Below, piece by piece: positions 53,403 to 63,925 of a stretch of DNA of 64,000 nt (within the stretch, counting starts at the first letter, position 1; every line of letters begins with the position of its first letter). The DNA comes from Dendrolimus kikuchii (Eukaryota; Arthropoda; Insecta; Lepidoptera; Lasiocampidae), in NCBI GenBank assembly GCA_019925095.2, contig CM034407.1:16870710-16934709 (forward strand), in the 5' to 3' direction. Made by a program: the position numbers and the translations under genes. The notes under the pieces were generated by a model. That model was not told the origin of the DNA. It worked only from the letters and a program-made list of their open reading frames with translations, and ran no database searches.

Positions 53403-53765
53403 GCATCACAAACAAAGATATTAAGAATCCATAATAACCTTACCATAACCTTTTGTTAGATCTTTTTTAAAGATTTATTCACCTAACTTTCTGGCGCCAA
53501 ACTACACTTTTCTGTTAAAGGGTAAATTATTTTTATTTGGTAATAAAACGATCCCTATAGTAAAAATAGAAAACGCCGCGGGGGCAGATTTTACTTAGAA
53601 ACCCGGCTATACCCTTTCATCTACGTAGGCTCAGTAGTTTCGAGAAAAGATTGTAACGTAAATAAATAGACGGAAATAACTATTTTCTAAGAATTCCGTT
53701 TTGTCAAAATGACTGCGAAATCTTAATATAATTGCACATAGATAACTACTTTTGTACATATACAA
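53403..53765. other. no gene recognised
   Basis: AT-rich. A short 'aacccggctataccctttcatctacg' resembles common insect repeat ends; not resolved. Confidence 0.35.
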
Positions 53766-54100
53766 AAAAATGTTTTTTAAAAAGGTTTTTAAATACAAGC
53801 TTTTGAGATCCTGGATATCATGTAGCAGCAGAGTGCTAACCAAGACAAGTAAAACGAGCCCAAACACGACGGGTTTGTCTTGTTTAGTATAGGAGTTCCT
53901 ATGACCACCTTCCAATTCCATATTCAGATCAGCTCCATGGCACCATATTATTGCATTGTCACGAGATACACATATGCGCGCAAAATTTCAGCTCAATCGG
54001 AAACCGGGAAGTTGGTAAAATTTAACTTGCAAGATTCCACCCGAACTTACATACATACATACATACATAGGTATATCCATTGCAAGTTAAATAAAAGCTT
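53766..54100 (+). repeat. family F repeat, copy 2
   Basis: Collinear with 31113-31450; contains a slightly longer (acat)n run at 54046-54068. Confidence 0.7.
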
Positions 54101-54909
54101 GTAAAAGAGCCCGAGATGTCTATGATATTATAAAATTCAAAACATGAAGTGTCTGTACATTGAAGCTATTAAAAAAAACTGGAATAGATTATATAAAGAA
54201 TGGAGAACACGATGCATTTTTCTTAGATTTCTTGTCTGTTTGTTCATGATTCACGTAAAAACTATTGGGACGATTTCGATGCATTTTTCGCTGATTGACA
54301 GAAGATTCTTAGCCTTAAAATCTGCTCTACTTTTTACCCTGGGAATCCTGTGTATTTTTTTCTGGTAATGATTTAAAATGGCCAGATTGAAAAAAAACAT
54401 CGAATTCCAATGCCTATTTTTCTCTGATCGATAGTAAATTTTTATGTGATAAAATGTGTTTAGCTTTCGGGTGCATAAAAATGAGCTTATTCCGACATCG
54501 TTTTCACTAAAACAATAGTTTAAATTCTTTTTTAAATGCTGCGGTATTCTGTGTCCCGGGAAACCCGCGGGAATTTCAAGTCAATGATTGAAAATATGTA
54601 TTGTTTCTGTAGTTACAATATATGTGTTTATTGATTTCTTATGCAAATTTTCGATGACGCTTACATTATGTTAAGCTACAAGTTAGTAGTTTAGTTTTAT
54701 GGCCTTACTTATAATAATCTCGTTAAGAAACGATTAGCCGTCTTTTAAGTAAGAGAATCAGAATCAGACTCTAATCAATGAATATCTTTTGTTTCACATA
54801 TAAACCTGTATTACTTGTTATTTACCTAAGAGGAGCACAGATAAACGAAATTTGAATGGTTAACGTAGGTTTTACCCAAAATATTCGACTAGAGGAGTTT
54901 ATGGGTAAG
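54101..54909. other. no gene; family J repeat at about 54470-54590
   Basis: gtgcataaaaatgagcttat, tccgacatcg and cccgggaaacccgcgggaat recur in part at 9810-9850 and 39722-39800. A 74-codon frame at 54144-54368 has a hydrophobic end but no recognisable family. Confidence 0.4.
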
Positions 54910-54921
54910 ATTTTCACTAAT

Positions 54922-55243
54922 GTCGGGGTGAAGGTAAGGAAAGGAATGCTCCGGTGGTTCGGGCATGTGGAAAGAATGCATTATGAAAGAATGACTAAAC
55001 AGATATACAATGCAAAATTGGATGGATGCAGAAGTCGTGGAAGGTCACGACACACCTTCCATGATCAAATTGATCGTGTACTAGCAGAAGGTGATGTCAG
55101 GAGCCTTAAGAACAGACGAGCGTGCATGACAAGAGTTATGAATGTCAAAGAAGCAAGTGAGGTGTGTAGGAATAAGCCTAAATGGCGCTCTGTTGTTCGT
55201 GCCTACCCCGCAAGGGAACTGGCGTGAAGTTATGTATGTATGT
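54922..55243 (+). mobile_element. RTE-like LINE, 5'-truncated
   Basis: ORF2 tail (VGVKVRKGMLRWFGHVERM ... PARELA, stop at 55225-55227) with a tatg tail. It is flanked by the 12-bp target duplication attttcactaat (54910-54921 and 55244-55255). Confidence 0.88.
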
Positions 55244-55255
55244 ATTTTCACTAAT

Positions 55256-56487
55256 CAGTTGCTGAGCGATTTCTTTAAATTTAAGAAACGATTATAAATA
55301 AGGCCGTAAAGTATTTTATTTTTGTTTATTTAAAAATCGTAAACTGTAACATTAAATAATAAATTATTTTTACAAAAAAAATAACATGAAAGATAAATAC
55401 TTTCACAAATTGAAAAACAATCTTATTTGCTTTTGGTTTCAGCAAATGTGGTCGATTTGTTACAGGGCCGATTCATATTGCTTTGTTTACTTAATTAATG
55501 ACCACGGCAACACCCTCTCTTTACCGAGGGATGATTAACCGCCACCCATGTTGCAGTGTGAACGTACAAATCATTTTAATAGGCGTCGAATACACGTATT
55601 TTTAATGCGAAATTAATATTTTTTAATACGAGCGCCGTTTAATGCAAGCACAACGTCAGAGTGATATGAAGTAAGTTTTATAGAGGTGTATTGCGTCACG
55701 TTTCATCTACTAATTTATTGATGTATAATTAAGGCTTGTAGCACCTAGATTATATTTTTCAGGAAAAACAGTCAACGGCAAAGAGTTAAAATGCGGTGGT
55801 TTTGCAGATGCATTATTTTATTATGAATAAAATAAGGTAGTATAAAAAAAAACAAATTATCCACTCTCTCCCTTTTACAAAGATACAGATAGATATCTTT
55901 CATCCTGTTTTGATAATTGTCGAAGGAGTAAAATGGTTTCATTTCAACAATTGGAGTTGATTTGGTGAATTTTTTTAAATTTAAAATGACTAGGACAATT
56001 ACGCAAAAACCACGTCACGTCTCATCTCGTGAAGATTTATGTTATTTTTTTAAGTAAATTATTGATTAATATTAGCCACGAAAAGTTGTTTCGTTTGCAT
56101 TCCACTTCCACACACGATCTTTTGCGGCAGCAGGAGCCTTAAGCACAGTTAAAAACTATGTTCACTACATGAATGTGGTGCTATGTAAATACAAATAACA
56201 GATATTCGTGCTAGAGCTGCCGATAAGATAAGGCATTTCTCTCTATGTCATCAGAAATGTCCAATCTCATATACGTTTAATTATAATATTTAACAATAGT
56301 TAGAATATTGGTGTGTACATCACGTAAACGATAATAGTTTTGTGTTTATAAAGTGTTTATTATTTAATGTAGTAAAGTCATGGTGTCGCTATCTCTTGTT
56401 CAAACCACAATACACATTCTTGATACATACATATTCCTTCTCTTTTTGTATGTATATATTTATCTCTGTCCCCCCAATTTCCCCTAG
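55256..56487. other. no gene recognised
   Basis: AT-rich, about 1.2 kb without repeats I recognise. It ends in a pyrimidine-rich stretch before the candidate exon at 56488. Confidence 0.4.
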
Positions 56488-56547
56488 TAACATGGAAGAT
56501 GTCGCCATTTTGTCGTCGGATTCGTTTGTGGTGTTAAAAAGACACAT
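56488..56547 (+). CDS. candidate first coding exon, unrecognised
   Basis: A strong acceptor-like tract (ctctgtccccccaatttcccctag, ending at 56487) is followed by TAACATGG, with a good start context at ATG 56492. An open stretch coding MEDVAILSSDSFVVLKRH follows, then a donor-like GTAAGA at 56548. The 60-base exon would end in phase 2. The combination of acceptor, start context and donor is better than chance frames nearby. I do not recognise the peptide, and no partner exon was found downstream on the plus strand. Confidence 0.25.
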
Positions 56548-56870
56548 GTAAGAAATAATAAGATTTTTAGCAAGTACATTGAGTTGGCGGCCAGCCGGCC
56601 AAATATTCAAATCATAGTTTCGCAAAACGCGAAAAAAGCACAAGAAACGGTAATAGTATTAAAATACTAATGGTCTTATTCATAGTGAGTTAATTTGAGT
56701 TTTTGGGCTTCTTTAAGATTCTCTTCAAGAATCTTCATTCATAAACTTACTCTTATTCAATATGAATAAAACCGTAAATGATTGGTCTCTCTTTTATTTC
56801 ACCTTATTCCAAACATTTGGGGTTGGCAAAAGTCTTACTTCCGTACTTCTAGTAGTACCAAATAATTTGA
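56548..56870. other. no gene recognised
   Basis: Short inverted match around aagattctcttcaagaatct (56716-56735). Otherwise nothing was seen. Confidence 0.35.
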
Positions 56871-57168
56871 TTTGGCATTCTATTGATTTTAATAATCTCA
56901 GCTGAGCTCTTCGATCTGATTAGCATTCTATTGATTTTATTAATGTCGGCCGAGCTCTTTCTTCGCTCTGATTTGAGTTCTATTGATTTTAATCATCTCA
57001 GCTGAGCTCTTCGATCTGATTAGCATTCTATTGATTTTATTAATGACAGCTGAGCTCTTTCTTCGCTCTGATTTGCATTCTATTGATTTTAATAATCTCA
57101 GCTGAGCTCTTCGATCTGATTAGCATTCTATTGGTTTTATTAATCTCAGCTGAGCTCTTCGATCTGAT
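56871..57168. repeat. 100-bp dimeric tandem repeat, three units
   Basis: cattctattgattttaat and its variants recur at 56877, 56925, 56977, 57025, 57077 and 57125, spaced alternately by 48 and 52 bases. Each half contains an agctgagctcttcgatctga or gagctctttcttcgctctga. So the array is a higher-order repeat of two related halves. Confidence 0.88.
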
Positions 57169-57432
57169 CCCACCGTCTACCTTCCATTATCTGTCGACTA
57201 AACGCATCAGCTGTCATATGCCGATATGGTGGATAGTCCACCTATACGAACGAAGCGTTTTGTGTCATGCACAACGCAAAAGAGTCAAACTCATTGCCGA
57301 AGTCTGTCTGTCTTGCCCGATACTTACAACCTGGTATCTTCAAATCCCGTGTGAATACGTGCTAGGTAAACATGTTCCATCTCAGACCATTTCTCTGCTC
57401 TATATCAGGCGATATCATCATCATCATCATTA
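57169..57432 (+). pseudogene. LINE ORF2 C-terminal tail, diverged
   Basis: Encodes PSTFHYLSTKRISCHM, IWWIVHLYERSVLCHAQ and, after frame damage, a YLQIPCEYVLGKHVPS segment. It corresponds to a common lepidopteran LINE end (STxHRSTxRIxC..., then RVNRYLLGKRVPS). It ends in (atc)n at 57414-57430. Recognised by pattern; no RT core. Confidence 0.55.
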
Positions 57433-57789
57433 AGAATGATACGACACTTATATACATAACAAATTATATAAAACACAACTAAAACGACATATCAGAACTT
57501 AAATACATTAATCACCGTGTACAATTATGTACATATAATTAAAGCTCTCTGCGCTAGTTGACATAGCGCAAAGCAAACTGAATATCAACCACAGTAATTA
57601 AATAATAGAATTAATTTATCTCTTTGATAGAGTAGGTTTAAATAGATTATACAATTTTCTGACACATACGAGGGTCAAGTAAAACACACCCTTGCAGAAC
57701 AAAAGGCTCTCAAACAACCACTCTTCAAAAGGTTAACTTCAAAATTCATAAACAATTTTTCAATGAATGAAAAAGCAATGGATTTTATT
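57433..57789. other. no gene recognised
   Basis: AT-rich spacer. Confidence 0.4.
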
Positions 57790-58024
57790 TTTTTTTAATG
57801 CAGGAGATCAGCAGACAGGCAGACGGTCCACTTGATGGAAAGCGGTTACCATCGCCTATGGACATTTGCAACACCAAAGGTGCTACAAATGCGCTGCTGC
57901 TCTCTTAAGGGAGACTGGAACCTGGTCACTAATGCCGGAACACAACTCAAGGTTGTTATAGCGACATACTTTAGCCCAGGGGTGGTAGCCATCCAGTCGA
58001 GCAAATGCCCTACCACCTGGCTCT
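57790..58024 (-). mobile_element. family A SINE-like repeat, 5'-truncated
   Basis: T-run and 'gcaggagatcagcagacagg' at the left; the sequence is lost after 'ctaccacctggct', about 60 bases short of the family's 5' end. Confidence 0.8.
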
Positions 58025-58504
58025 CGTGGCGTCGCGACGATATTTAGGCGGCCATTGAAAAATTTGGCTCGGCCAATGAAAAGCATGTGTGCGCAGCGCC
58101 CTCTGGTTAGTACCGGCCGAATTAAGGTGGAAGAGGAAATGTTACCGGGTAAGGGATGCTTTCCGGGAATGTTACGGGATGTCTTCGTATAAAAAAAATG
58201 AAAAACTGCTATTCTGTCTAAATTAAATTTCATTCTTGTAAAATCCATAAACAAAATCCTTTTACTTCCACAATATACAACTACGTGTATATTCAAGGCT
58301 AAGCCACTTGAATTCAAAGTATACTTTAAAAGAAAAATAATTTGACTATAACGACTCCGGACGTATCGCCGACTTCGGATATAGCGACTAGTTTTAATGA
58401 ACCGTTTGTAACAAGTTCCTAGAAATTCCTTGCAGTTATTGCGACCGACTCTACACCTTAAGACCGAGTCAGACAAACACACAGTTTCATTTTAACAATT
58501 CCAC
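58025..58504. other. no gene recognised
   Basis: Contains a segment (ccggacgtatcgccgacttc, ggatatagcgacta) that resembles 58850-58910. Nothing coding. Confidence 0.35.
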
Positions 58505-58775
58505 AGATTGATGAAGCACAGCAGACAGGCAGACGCCCCGACTGTGGTGGAATGTGGTTACCGTCGCCTATTAGCATTAGCAATATCAGAGGTGCTGCTA
58601 ATATGCTGTGTGCCTTGAAGGAGAAACGAACCTGGCCACTGATGCCGGAACACAACTCAAAAGTTGTTACAGTGGCATACTCTAGACCAGAGGTGGTAGC
58701 CATCCAGCCGGGCGAATGCCCTACCACCTGGCTGTGGGTTGTTTTCTTTTTCTCTTCCTGAACGGAATTACCTAT
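58505..58775 (-). mobile_element. family A, diverged subfamily copy
   Basis: Has gaagcacagcagacaggcag at its left end and the gtggtagggcattcgcccgg segment on the minus strand. The 5' end is degraded (gtaattccgttcaggaagag). Confidence 0.75.
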
Positions 58776-59361
58776 ACGCATTGCTCGACTGTATTATATG
58801 GTAATAAATATTTTTTCCGTCTTTCTACCTTTTTATATAGCGAATTCCGGATATAGCGTCGGAATTATAGTAGTCCCGTCACCGTCGTTATAACCGGAAT
58901 CCATTGTAAATGAGTCATAGCTTTTCCTCTTCTCATTTCGACAATTATAATGTGTAATCATAATACGTCTTATTAATACACGTCAATGTGTTGATTGGTA
59001 GTGTTGATTTTTATTTAAAAAAATATTGGATTTCTTGTTTCTTTTTTACCAAAAAAATCTAGATGATTTCAAGTTTCTCCGTTTATTATACGAACAAAAT
59101 TTGATGTCACGCGTCGATGGTCAGTAGGGTTAACAAAAAAGGTTACATAAACAGTTATTGCATTAAATATATTATTGTATATACTATACATAAGTATATA
59201 CCTTCTGAGCGCGGCTTATATGAAACTGGTCGGGCAGTTAATAAGTGCCGTCTTATATATTCTGACTTTTCCTGTCTTAGTTAAGGATTATCTTAGGGTT
59301 TTGTTTACAGGAAATTTTCCTCACTTCACCGTGACGAAAATTTTCTCGAAGGCCCGCGAGA
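58776..59361. other. no gene; family G repeat at about 59103-59155
   Basis: gtcgatggtcagtagggtta and acaaaaaaggttaca match 35216-35290. Otherwise AT-rich. Confidence 0.4.
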
Positions 59362-59613
59362 TGTAACGACTAGCCTCCTTAGTCGTTGTAATAAATTAAG
59401 AAATATAATATTTTTTAATTCAATTCGAGGAACGCCTCCCAAAACAATTGAATACATTATTGTATCGGTCCGCGAGCAGAACACATCTCATGTAAAAGTG
59501 TCTCGATTGCGAATATACTTAAATATAAGTTTAAGTATAAGGATATAAATCATAAACCAGTCTCTTATTGAAAATAAAGATCCCTCCCGGTCAGCTCTGA
59601 AACCGCTGGCCGT
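59362..59613 (+). repeat. family B LTR, nearly complete
   Basis: Starts TGTAACGACTAGCCTCCTTA and ends ...GAAACCGCTGGCCGT; the last bases (tacA end) are missing. It is similar to 16754-16975 and to 40305-40716 without the insertion. Confidence 0.75.
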
Positions 59614-59639
59614 CTCGCGCCGTTCGTATAGTCGACGAT

Positions 59640-60050
59640 CCCATACTAACAGGCGGTTTAGAATCGCTTAGCCTTCGGAGAGACTGCGCTTCTTTGCGTA
59701 TTCTACCGCCTGTACAACGGAGAGTGTTTCGAAGAACGGTTTGATGTGGTACCAAGGCCTCATTTTTACAACCGCACCGCTTGCCATCGACGGGATGTTC
59801 ATCTCTAATTCCTGGAGATCCTACGCTAAACTACGCAAAGGTCTCTAGAACGTTTGTTCCGCGAACAACAGTGATCTGGAAGGAAATTCCCGTTGAGGTT
59901 TTCCCTCTGTGCTAAGGCATGTGATAATTTAAGAAGGGCGTTACAAATTTCTTAGAGGCCGGTAACGCGTAGACAACGCGGCTGGTGTTGCAAACCACCT
60001 TCCATCAAGTGGGCCGTCCGCATATTTGCCTGCGTCAGGCAATAAAAAAA
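59640..60050 (+). pseudogene. LINE 3' end with degraded ORF2 tail
   Basis: The translated pieces ALLCVFYRLYNGECFEERF and PRPHFYNRTACHRRDVHL correspond to the common LINE tail ...SLRVFYRxYxGECSEELFxxxPxxxFxxRTxRHxxxxH. They are followed by degraded sequence and an end at gtcaggcaataaaaaaaaa. The last 100 bases (ttcttagaggccggtaacgc, ggtgttgcaaaccaccttcc, atcaagtgggccgtccgcat) match the 3' end of family A repeats. Frames are broken repeatedly. Confidence 0.65.
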
Positions 60051-61596
60051 AATCCTGCTCTAACATAGACCATGTCTCCCGCTCAACATCAGCTGAGGTC
60101 GTGGTGGAACGCAAACCTATACAATATAATACCCACAAATAAACTAAATATTATTATGTTCCTTCGATCCCGGATAAAACACAAAGCACAAAACGAATAG
60201 AAACCACTCCCTTAATCCACCTACAAGATGAAAAGGTAAAAAAGACAAAAAATAATTTCCAAAACACCCAAGCTAAGCTCCGGCTGGATGTGAGATACGG
60301 GTCGCTTATCCCTTTGTAACATAGCGTAATGATCAAATTCGCAATTGTCCTACATTCAAGTTCGGGCCATTCGCCCTTATCCCTGTCGTACCGCTGGATT
60401 ACAGGAGGCACCCGCAAAATTCACCAGTTAGGGTCAACTGACAAGAAAGATCACAAAGTATCTATTGTCCGTTAGCGAAGTTGAAGACATTTTCAAACAA
60501 AGTGTTTACAGTTCCAAAGTTAACACCACTATTTGTTCATTTGCATTTTTATTGCTTACTATAGTTCGGCCGTCCTATAAAGCCACATTTGGCATCTATC
60601 AAACTGATTTTTGTAGTTTTGTTAACTATCGATGATGATACTATTAAAGTTTTTAATCGATATAAGAAGTCACACATTACTAAATCCATAGGAATCCAAT
60701 AAAATGATTTATTATTAAAAATATATATATTTATGTTTATTTTTTATTACGATTTATGTTTAAAGTTTTCGATTATAGGTACATCAATCTTCAGGTCACG
60801 TCACTAATATTTAAGAAAAAAAGTGTTCACAAACATACCGTTGTCATGTGTTCTTTCTAAATAAATAAGCTAATTATGGTGTTTTAATTTGAAATAAATT
60901 ATTTTGATACTGTTAAAAGTTAGTTTGTCAGTACTTATATGAAACTTCAAATGGGGCTTCTTAGAATGGCTCAACTATAGTTTGCGGACGGTACCTGTGT
61001 AAAGGTTTATTCACACAAACTGTTTCGAAGAACCTTTTTAAAAGGATTGGTTGGTTCGTTATCGACGTGCAGTATGTAAAGAGTAAATAAAAAAAATGTA
61101 ACGAACTTAGTTTCTAAACGAGTATTTCGGATATATGCGGCTTAAAGCTATTGTGATACGGTTTATCTAACTTTATTATTATGAAATGAACTGTCCTGTA
61201 CATACTAATCACAGTATAGAAAGACGCGTGGTCAAAGTAGAAGACAAAAGATTAAGTAAGAAGCGCGCAAAAAAAAACAAACGTGGTTTAGGGGTAAATT
61301 CGTATAACAACAGTGACATATAAGAGAGAGACGAATAAGCAGAAAAGGTGAAATTTTAAGGACTCTGTATTCTGCCCTGTGACGACTCAACTAAAAATCG
61401 ACTAACAGCGTGAGTCTACGCACTATGAAAGATTGTATAGTGGTGACGAACAACCATTGATTTTATAATTCAGCTACGGATTACCCAAAAACGAATATAA
61501 CTAATCCAAATTAAACTAATAAAATAAATTATCTGTGCAGGAACAGAGACAGAATATGTATTCCTATTTATATTTTATTTCTTTATAAACTCTTTA
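60051..61596. other. no gene; short family A 5' fragment
   Basis: 1.5 kb of AT-rich sequence. A 30-base family A start (atctgtgcaggaacagagac) lies at 61531-61560. No exon-like segment was recognised. Confidence 0.4.
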
Positions 61597-61878
61597 AACA
61601 GCTCAATTGACAGCCCCAAACTTCTCGACAAACTATATTTCACTGTACCACGACGAGCTGGATGCCGTTTGCGTAATCGTAAAACATTCGCTCTACCGGC
61701 ATGTCGCACTGTGTACTATCAACACTCACCACTGTACCGTCTTTATACTGGCTACAATAATATCTGCCACCAGCTCGATATTTTCAATGCATCGGTTAAT
61801 CACATCAAGAAGTTTCACGCTCTTTGTAAATTATGTATTGAACTTCATTATTTATTTATTTCTTTTCTTTTTTTCTAA
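61597..61878 (+). pseudogene. LINE ORF2 C-terminal fragment
   Basis: Encodes DSPKLLDKLYFTVPRRAG, RNRKTFALPACRTVYYQHS, PLYRLYTGYNNICHQLDIFN and NHIKKFHALCKLCIEL before a stop at 61876-61878. The 'SPxLLxxxxFxVPxR...F.P..RTxYxxxSPLxRLxxxxN' pattern is the end of a LINE reverse transcriptase protein. No catalytic motif is included. Confidence 0.65.
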
Positions 61879-61969
61879 ATTATTATGAACTCGCTGTCTA
61901 TTTATAATGCATGCTGTGTTTGCATTAAGGTGGCCATTCAGTAATCACAACATTCTCCGTGTTCTAGTT

Positions 61970-62155
61970 TCATTTCCTCCATCAGCACCACTGGTGTGAG
62001 CTGTGTTCTAGAATTAGTGGCCAGATTCCAGTACCCCTTTCGAGGTTGGCAGCACATTAGTAGCACGTTTTGTATTGCAAACACGGATAGATGACAGAAA
62101 TCAATTTCTAATAGATGGGACAACAGCCTGTCTGCTGTATTCAAGCAATAAAAAC
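61970..62155 (+). mobile_element. family A, diverged 3' fragment
   Basis: Recognised by agtggccagattccagtacc, ggcagcacattagtagcacg and gcctgtctgctgtattcaag before caataaaa. Only the 3' part. Confidence 0.65.
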
Positions 62156-62554
62156 ACAATTCAAGAAATGAGATAAAAGGCTAATAGCGGTAAATTAGAT
62201 TAGGCTTCCATAGAGTAAATAATAACCATAAACAAAAATTGAAATGAACAAGTTGGGGATTGGCTAAATAATCTTAAATCTTAAGAAACTAATGATAAAA
62301 CTTCAGAAAGTGAATAATCTATTCATACAACAGCATTGCATCCTTTCCTCGACCTAGAAACGCCAAATCAAAACGACCTCCGTCATCCGAACTAAATAAT
62401 CGAACAATAAAAACTTTGCGCAATAAACCAAAATACGTCGAATCGCAGATTTAAAATCGCATCCGGAAAGATTTTATCTGATCGCAAAATGGTCGGCCCA
62501 CAAAAATTATTGTGCCATTACATCAGTGATATTTTATTGGTTTTAACGTTCGAA
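62156..62554. other. upstream region of the odorant-binding-protein gene
   Basis: AT-rich. An in-frame ATG at 62489 precedes the preferred start at 62555 without a stop between. No TATA box stands out. This would contain the promoter and 5' UTR of the host gene; nothing more precise can be said. Confidence 0.4.
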
Positions 62555-62624
62555 ATGTTGGCGTTGTATCGATGCGCAGTAATATTACTGGTAGCCCTCG
62601 TTTGGGCTTCAGACAATGAAAGGG
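62555..62624 (+). CDS. odorant-binding protein, coding exon 1 (signal peptide)
   Basis: From ATG 62555 it encodes MLALYRCAVILLVALVWASD followed by NERG. This is a classic secretory signal peptide: a short polar start, a hydrophobic core CAVILLVALVW, and a likely cleavage after Ala18. The exon ends at 62624 in phase 1, directly before the donor GTGAGT (62625-62630). An upstream in-frame ATG (62489) would add 22 residues in front of the signal peptide and is less likely. The intron to exon 2 is 859 bp and contains a 5'-truncated RTE-like LINE and a family H repeat. Secretion suits odorant-binding proteins of the sensillum lymph. Confidence 0.72.
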
Positions 62625-62767
62625 GTGAGTGGGTCTATACTCATGTAGAAAATTGCAGCCATAATATCGAAAATAGGGTAGACGATAGTCAAATAAATTG
62701 GTACATTTTATCGTCTAATGCTGTTATTAGACGAATTTATAAAATTTAATCAATTCATTCAAAAGGC

Positions 62768-62938
62768 CTCCTGTCAGGAGCCCTAAGAACAGACGAGCGT
62801 GCATAACAAGAGCTATGAATGTCAAAGAAGCAAGTGAGGTGTGTAAGGATAAGCCTGAATGACGCCCTGTTGTTCGTGCCTACCCCGCAAGGGAACTGGC
62901 GTGAAGTTATGTATGTATGTATGTATAATTCAAAAGGC
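62768..62938 (+). mobile_element. RTE-like LINE, short 5'-truncated copy in intron 1
   Basis: ctcctgtcaggagccctaag to (tatg)n, flanked by the 11-bp duplication attcaaaaggc (62757-62767 and 62928-62938; the end coordinate includes the second duplication). Confidence 0.85.
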
Positions 62939-62944
62939 ACAGAA

Positions 62945-63025
62945 ATAAAATCAATGACATTGAATGATTCAAGTATATATTGAATCGGCTTGGTTGATGC
63001 ATCTGAATTGAGAGACTGAAATCAA
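62945..63025 (+). repeat. family H repeat in intron 1, diverged
   Basis: aatgacattgaatgattcaa and ttggttgatgcatctgaatt, followed by gagagac, match 23219-23320 and 24812-24895. Confidence 0.5.
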
Positions 63026-63483
63026 CTAGCAAATAACTACCTAGGTAATATCAACCTTTTTTGGCCACTTCTGACTATATAATCAATTAAATATCATTAT
63101 AATTCACTTGTAATACATTCCTTTTCATTTGATTCAAAGTAAAAGCAGTATTATACAGCCAAATAATACTCAAAGCCCTTATAAAAACAGCTTATTTAAT
63201 AAAGGTAAATATTGCACATAAAATCACGACAAAGGTTGTTATTACTCATACAAAATATGTGTATAAATAAAGGCAGAATATTTTGTCAAATTTTACTATA
63301 ACTAGCAATATGTTCCTTTAGAAAACAATACGTAACCTTATTGCTGATATTGATTTTATCGTTTTTTGGCCTCCGCTACCCAATATAAATATCTCCCGGA
63401 TACGCCTTCGTAAACTTTCAATCCGTATCCCAAGAAAACTATCATAAAATTGTCCGCTACTCCATAACATTTTCATCTTTTAG

Positions 63484-63641
63484 AAAGTCCTTTCACAACG
63501 GTTGTAAGAAAGACATTGATAAGCACAGCCCGTACGTGTATGACTCACACCAATTCAACTGAAGCCGATCTAGAATATCTGCGTCAGGACCCACCATTCC
63601 CGGAAAAGTCCGCTTGCATCATCAAGTGCCTGCTGGAAAAG
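63484..63641 (+). CDS. odorant-binding protein, coding exon 2 (first three cysteines)
   Basis: The acceptor cattttcatcttttag ends at 63483. Two bases complete the codon begun in exon 1, so the phases agree. The exon encodes 52 further residues: SPFTTVVRKTLISTARTC, then MTHTNSTEADLEYLRQDPPF, PEKSACIIKCLLEK. Cysteines are spaced C1-x25-C2-x3-C3, exactly the start of the insect PBP/GOBP (odorant-binding) pattern C1-x25-30-C2-x3-C3. The exon stops in phase 0 at the donor GTAATT (63642-63647). C4 to C6 must lie in later exons beyond the window. No stop or frameshift is present. The protein would bind small hydrophobic ligands in the extracellular fluid. Subfamily and expression cannot be told. Confidence 0.8.
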
Positions 63642-63697
63642 GTAATTATATATTCAGCTCTATAGGTGGCAAACAGATAAGTATAGAACCCCAGTGA

Positions 63698-63925
63698 TTA
63701 TCCGTGCAGGAACGGAGAGAAAGTACAATTTCCTGCAGCCGGGCGGTCTGTCATAAGAGATGACAAAACAGCCCACAGCCGGGTGGCATCTAACGTCTGG
63801 ATGGCTACCACCCCTGGTCTAGTGTACACCGCACTATTCCAGTCTCTCATTAGAGAGCAGCAGCACATTTATAGCACCTTTGGTGTTGCAAATGTCCATA
63901 GGCGATGGAAAGCGGGTACCAATAA
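63698..63925 (+). mobile_element. family A SINE-like repeat in intron 2 of the host gene
   Basis: Starts TTATCCGTGCAGGAACGGAG. It has an internal deletion after 'ggtctagtgtacaccgca' and loses its 3' end after 'aggcgatggaaagcgg'. It has the same orientation as the gene. Confidence 0.78.

Noticed and set aside
62489..62749. An 86-residue protein reading through the end of odorant-binding exon 1
   Set aside because: It ignores the GTGAGT donor at 62625; the phase-matched exon 2 with the cysteine pattern gives the better model.
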